From assembly GCA_910587905.1 (NCBI GenBank), contig CAJUOF010000319.1, positions 1 through 9,447 on the forward strand: a stretch of 9,447 nt of DNA, in the 5' to 3' direction. The DNA comes from an uncultured Lachnospiraceae bacterium. Lineage in GTDB: Bacteria > Bacillota_A > Clostridia > Lachnospirales > Lachnospiraceae. Within the stretch, counting starts at the first letter, position 1, and each line of letters opens with the position of its first letter. Of the stretch, positions 6,957 to 9,447 are shown in pieces. The notes beneath the pieces are model-generated. The model searched no databases. It worked only from the letters and a program-made list of their open reading frames with translations, and had not been told where the DNA came from. Position numbers and translations under genes: made by a program.

Positions 6957-7760
6957 CTACCCGATCATATATCCCAGCACCACGTTCAACTCCTTCGGCG
7001 AACGGGCCACATACCGGACAACACTCTCGTCGATCTGCCGAATGCCCGGATGGGCCAAAGCCGCCCGAAGCATCTGGTGGCGCAGGAAGCTCACCTCCAG
7101 CACAAGCTCCGAGGGCACCTCCCGGACCGGCACCTCCCGCTTAAGCGCCGCCGCCACACCTGCTCGAATCTGTTCAAGGGCGTCCTCCGGATGAACATTA
7201 AAAGTAGAATTACCCCGGCACTCCTTCACGGCGACAGTCCCGATCCGCGGAATCTCCTCCTCCGCCAAGCGGCAGACGGCCTCATCCCCGCTGATAAAAA
7301 TCGACGGCACGCCCATCTGCGCCGCATACATGGAATTCAGGGTAAACTCCGAAGCCGGCTTCCCGTTAATCCTCACCCACCGGATCACGTCCTTGTCCAT
7401 GGTGTGGGCCAGCGGGCTCCCGTCACTCCCCGCCGGAGCATGATAGCCGACATACAGGGCACCTGCATAGTTCTCACCGATCCCGGCCATCATTGAGCCC
7501 GGATGACAGGCCCACCCCCGCATCAGCTTTGCACCTCTTGGCAAAAGTCCATGGAGAATGTTCCTTGCGCTCTCATGCCCGTCCCGGACCACTACCTTAT
7601 GGCCCGCCTCCAGAATCGCTCCGCAGGCGGCCGCCACCTCTCTGCTCATCTGAACCTGGGCCTCCCCATATCCGTCTCCGCCCTTCTCCGTCTCACACCA
7701 GGCAGTCACGTCGGTGACTCCCTCCATGTCAGCACTGATAAAATAAGTTTTCACTTCCAT
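6957..7760 (-). CDS. M55 family zinc peptidase, DppA-like D-aminopeptidase
   Basis: This belongs to the family of Bacillus subtilis DppA, a cytoplasmic zinc aminopeptidase that releases N-terminal D-amino acids from short peptides. The product has 267 aa, close to DppA's length. Family residues align in order: Asp11 and Glu13 in SADMEGV, His62 in VRDGHESARN, His107 in GYHA, the catalytic His119 in AHTM, and Glu138 in SEFTLN. ISGDE and AVKE motifs follow, as expected. The ATG at 7760 has AGGAGG 5 nt upstream; an ATG at 7784 would pass over that site. It begins inside the end of the upstream P1 peptidase gene, overlapping it by 32 bp in another frame, so the two are probably co-translated. Unlike the Bacillus dpp operon, no oligopeptide transporter follows. 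The exact substrate is unknown. No clear GC-rich terminator follows; 6912-6956 is A/T tracts only. Confidence 0.9.
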   Translation of the reverse strand: MEVKTYFISADMEGVTDVTAWCETEKGGDGYGEAQVQMSREVAAACGAILEAGHKVVVRDGHESARNILHGLLPRGAKLMRGWACHPGSMMAGIGENYAGALYVGYHAPAGSDGSPLAHTMDKDVIRWVRINGKPASEFTLNSMYAAQMGVPSIFISGDEAVCRLAEEEIPRIGTVAVKECRGNSTFNVHPEDALEQIRAGVAAALKREVPVREVPSELVLEVSFLRHQMLRAALAHPGIRQIDESVVRYVARSPKELNVVLGYMIG

Positions 7761-8802
7761 TGTGCCCTCCTGTATACTTCTCAAGAAACTCTCGCAATCC
7801 CATGTAGGTGTTGCCGCGGATTCCCGTCATGGTTTCGGCGTGATACAGGGAGCTCACGATGGCCTCCTCCACGGCCTCCACCGCCGCCTCAAACACCATG
7901 TCGATGTGTTCGTCGTAAAACATCTTCGCGGGGATGATGTCCGTATCGCTGTAATGGGGCAGCCTGTTGGCCGTGGAAAAGGCAATGGCAATGTCGCCGC
8001 TCCCGTTTCCACAAAAAGAGCCCACCCGTCCGAGAGCGATCATCGACCGCTTCGCCACCCGCTCCAGTTGTCTCTCGTTCAGCGGAATGTCCGTGGCGGC
8101 CAGAATAATGACAGAACCTCTGTCCTTCTTTTCGGCCTCCTGGCAGATTCCCGTGTCATAATGCCTGCCGCCGATCACCAGATTTCCCGGCTCCCCGAAA
8201 TTGGTCATCACGAGGGCTCCGACCGTGTAGTCCGTTCCGTCTGCCTTCACCACTCTGGAGGCCGAACCGATCCCGCCCTTTAGCCCCAGGCAGACCATGC
8301 CCGTTCCGCCGCCGACGGCCCCTTCCTCAAACTCCTCCCCCGCACATGCCAGGGCCTCCCGCACATGCTCCTCCCGCACATGCATTCCCCGGATGTCGTT
8401 GAGCCTTCCGTCATTGCATTCCGTGACCACACAGTTCACCGTCCCCGTGGTCACGCCGATATCCTCATTCTGCTCCAGCATATACCTGGCGAGAGCTGTC
8501 CAGGCCGTCCCCGTGCTAAACGTGTTGGTCAGCACGATCGGCGTCTCGATGGTCCCGAGCTCCCTGATCTGGAGCAGGCCCGTGCTCTTTCCAAATCCGT
8601 TGATCACAGAAACGCCGGCCATCACCTTTTCTCGGAACAAATTCCCTCCGTGAGGAATGACCGCCGTCACTCCGGTGTGAATATCTTCCTCATTGATGGT
8701 CACATTTCCGACCGTCACCCCCGGCACGTCACTGATCAGATTGCGACGGCCCGCAGGCCATTTTGCATGCAGGCAAAGCCCGCTATTCTCCGGTAGTCCC
8801 AT
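7729..8802 (-). CDS. P1 family peptidase (DmpA-type L-aminopeptidase/D-esterase)
   Basis: DmpA-family enzymes are made as a single chain and cut themselves before a serine, which becomes the N-terminal nucleophile. Members act as aminopeptidases on small L- or D-peptides, esters or beta-peptides. The 357-aa product starts with the typical NLISDVPGVTVGNVT and has GVTAVIPHGG and VINGFGKSTGLLQIRELG, followed by NTFSTGTAWTAL. Also present are TGTVNCVVTECNDGRLNDIRG, EGAVGGGTGM and MTNFG (Asn about 201). The cleavage-site motif NGSGDIAIAFST gives Gly267/Ser268 as the predicted cut. No signal peptide is seen, so it is probably cytoplasmic. The ATG at 8802 follows a GGAGGGGG-type ribosome site; the frame stays open upstream to 9375, but that part is antisense-free overlap with the permease gene and not conserved. 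Its end overlaps the M55 gene by 32 bp. Confidence 0.93.
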   Translation of the reverse strand: MGLPENSGLCLHAKWPAGRRNLISDVPGVTVGNVTINEEDIHTGVTAVIPHGGNLFREKVMAGVSVINGFGKSTGLLQIRELGTIETPIVLTNTFSTGTAWTALARYMLEQNEDIGVTTGTVNCVVTECNDGRLNDIRGMHVREEHVREALACAGEEFEEGAVGGGTGMVCLGLKGGIGSASRVVKADGTDYTVGALVMTNFGEPGNLVIGGRHYDTGICQEAEKKDRGSVIILAATDIPLNERQLERVAKRSMIALGRVGSFCGNGSGDIAIAFSTANRLPHYSDTDIIPAKMFYDEHIDMVFEAAVEAVEEAIVSSLYHAETMTGIRGNTYMGLREFLEKYTGGHNGSENLFYQC

Positions 8803-8850
8803 GTTCTTCCCCCTCCGCTTTCCATATAAAATAGTCAGCTTCCATTGTAA

Positions 8851-8868
8851 CACCGAATCCCCTCGGTG
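8851..8868. repeat. Short hairpin between the permease and the P1 peptidase gene
   Basis: CACCGA (8851-8856) and TCGGTG (8863-8868) form a perfect 6-bp stem with a 6-nt loop in the 89-bp gap. On the minus strand it is followed by TTACAATGG, not a T-run, so it is a poor intrinsic terminator. It may be an attenuating structure or chance. A weak promoter-like GTTACA and TATATG pair follows on the minus strand, but I do not call it. Confidence 0.3.
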
Positions 8869-8891
8869 GGAAGAGAAAAGTACCGGCCTGC

Positions 8892-9447
8892 TCACTCCCC
8901 GGCAAAGAGCTCTCTGGGGACAATCTTTCGGATTTTCAAGGACAGCAGGCAGGCGATAACAAAGGCCAGCAGGCACAGGGCCACTCCGGCCGCCGCCACA
9001 AAGCCCACCGGCACCGTGAACGTACACTTTACGATCCCGATCCCATGGAGAAACAGCGCTGTCAGCGGGTTGATGATCTGTACGCTGACGGCCAGGCCGA
9101 TCGTCATTGAAAGAATCACGGCAGGCATGAAGCTTAAAGCCGTCTGCAGCACTAGCTGTCCCGTGGTAAAACCCAGGGCCTTCAAAATCCCGTACTCTCG
9201 CTTTTTCCGATCCAGCAAGGCACGTACCAACAAATACAGGACAAAGAGAATGACTACGGCGCTGAGGATCAGGATGGCGACCACCAGCACCACCATCAGA
9301 GACACGTACACCCGGCCCGTCCCCTCCAGCACGTCCCGAACGTTGATCGCCGCATTCATGTCCTCCCCAAGCCACTCCCCTGCCTCCTCCTGGAAGGCTT
9401 CCACATCCACGCCCTGGGCCAGATTCAGGTAAAAGCTGAGAGTCTCA
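8892..9447 (-). CDS. FtsX/MacB-type ABC transporter permease (5' partial)
   Basis: This is the C-terminal end of an ABC permease whose start lies beyond the right edge; the frame is open through 9446 (GTG at 9410 is internal). About 45 residues of extracytoplasmic domain are visible first. The FtsX domain follows, with a helix at about VYVSLMVVLVVAILILSAV, then the cytoplasmic signature RKKREYGILKALGFTTGQL, a second helix around LSFMPAVILSMTIGLAV, and a third from FVAAAGVALCLLAFVIACLL. It closes with the usual basic KIRKIVPRELF tail. Such permeases work with a LolD/MacB-like ATPase in export of lipids, peptides or antimicrobials, or in signalling to a two-component system. The partner is not in the window, so the role is open. 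It lies 89 nt upstream of the P1 peptidase gene, same strand. Confidence 0.88.
   Translation of the reverse strand, partial: ETLSFYLNLAQGVDVEAFQEEAGEWLGEDMNAAINVRDVLEGTGRVYVSLMVVLVVAILILSAVVILFVLYLLVRALLDRKKREYGILKALGFTTGQLVLQTALSFMPAVILSMTIGLAVSVQIINPLTALFLHGIGIVKCTFTVPVGFVAAAGVALCLLAFVIACLLSLKIRKIVPRELFAGE

Noticed and set aside
6786..7496. 236-aa plus-strand open frame across the M55 gene and the AT-rich gap
   Set aside because: It covers the promoter and parts of two minus-strand genes, and its composition looks like a shadow frame.
8803..9375. Long N-terminal extension of the P1 peptidase frame
   Set aside because: It overlaps the permease gene in another frame and lacks peptidase motifs. 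The conserved N-terminus and a good ribosome site are at 8802.

Overview
The window looks like chromosomal DNA of an anaerobic Firmicute, most likely a relatively GC-rich clostridium of the Lachnospiraceae type. This is inferred from strong AAGGAGG-type ribosome sites, compact operons, a gatC-gatA-gatB operon, a short single-domain malic enzyme, a CmpB-type putative ABC permease, and GC-rich genes separated by very AT-rich gaps. No 16S or other taxonomic marker is present, so this is an inference from style and protein families.

Layout, left to right. (1) Positions 1-628, plus strand: a GntR/FCD-family regulator missing only its extreme N-terminus, followed by a convincing intrinsic terminator (638-688). 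(2) Positions 705-1983, plus strand: an extended -10 promoter, a long AT-rich leader and a complete malic enzyme. (3) Positions 1984-2232: a convergent intergenic region. It holds a 19-bp near-perfect inverted repeat, probably a shared terminator, and a decayed fragment of an ATP-binding RecG-like (HATPase_c_4) protein on the minus strand. (4) Positions 2233-6121, minus strand: a promoter driving gatC, gatA and gatB (the glutamyl/aspartyl-tRNA amidotransferase) with a small polytopic CmpB-type membrane protein as fourth gene. (5) Positions 6201-6911, minus strand: a monocistronic unit with its own promoter and terminator, encoding an unrecognised acidic protein with two membrane segments and probably a TTG start. 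(6) Positions 6957-8802, minus strand: two overlapping peptidase genes, a P1/DmpA-family self-processing aminopeptidase followed by an M55 (DppA-like) zinc D-aminopeptidase. (7) Positions 8892-9447, minus strand: the C-terminal part of an FtsX/MacB-type ABC permease running off the window.

How the parts relate. The GatCAB proteins form one enzyme that makes correctly charged Gln-tRNA(Gln) and/or Asn-tRNA(Asn). The two peptidases come from families that act on small peptides, including ones with D-residues, and their 32-bp overlap argues for coordinated expression. The rest is a set of independent small transcription units. I see no tRNA, rRNA, CRISPR array, intact insertion sequence or phage gene. 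Most of the window is ordinary housekeeping sequence. The least explained items are the two-helix acidic protein, the peptidase pair, and the decayed fragment with its palindrome in the convergent gap.
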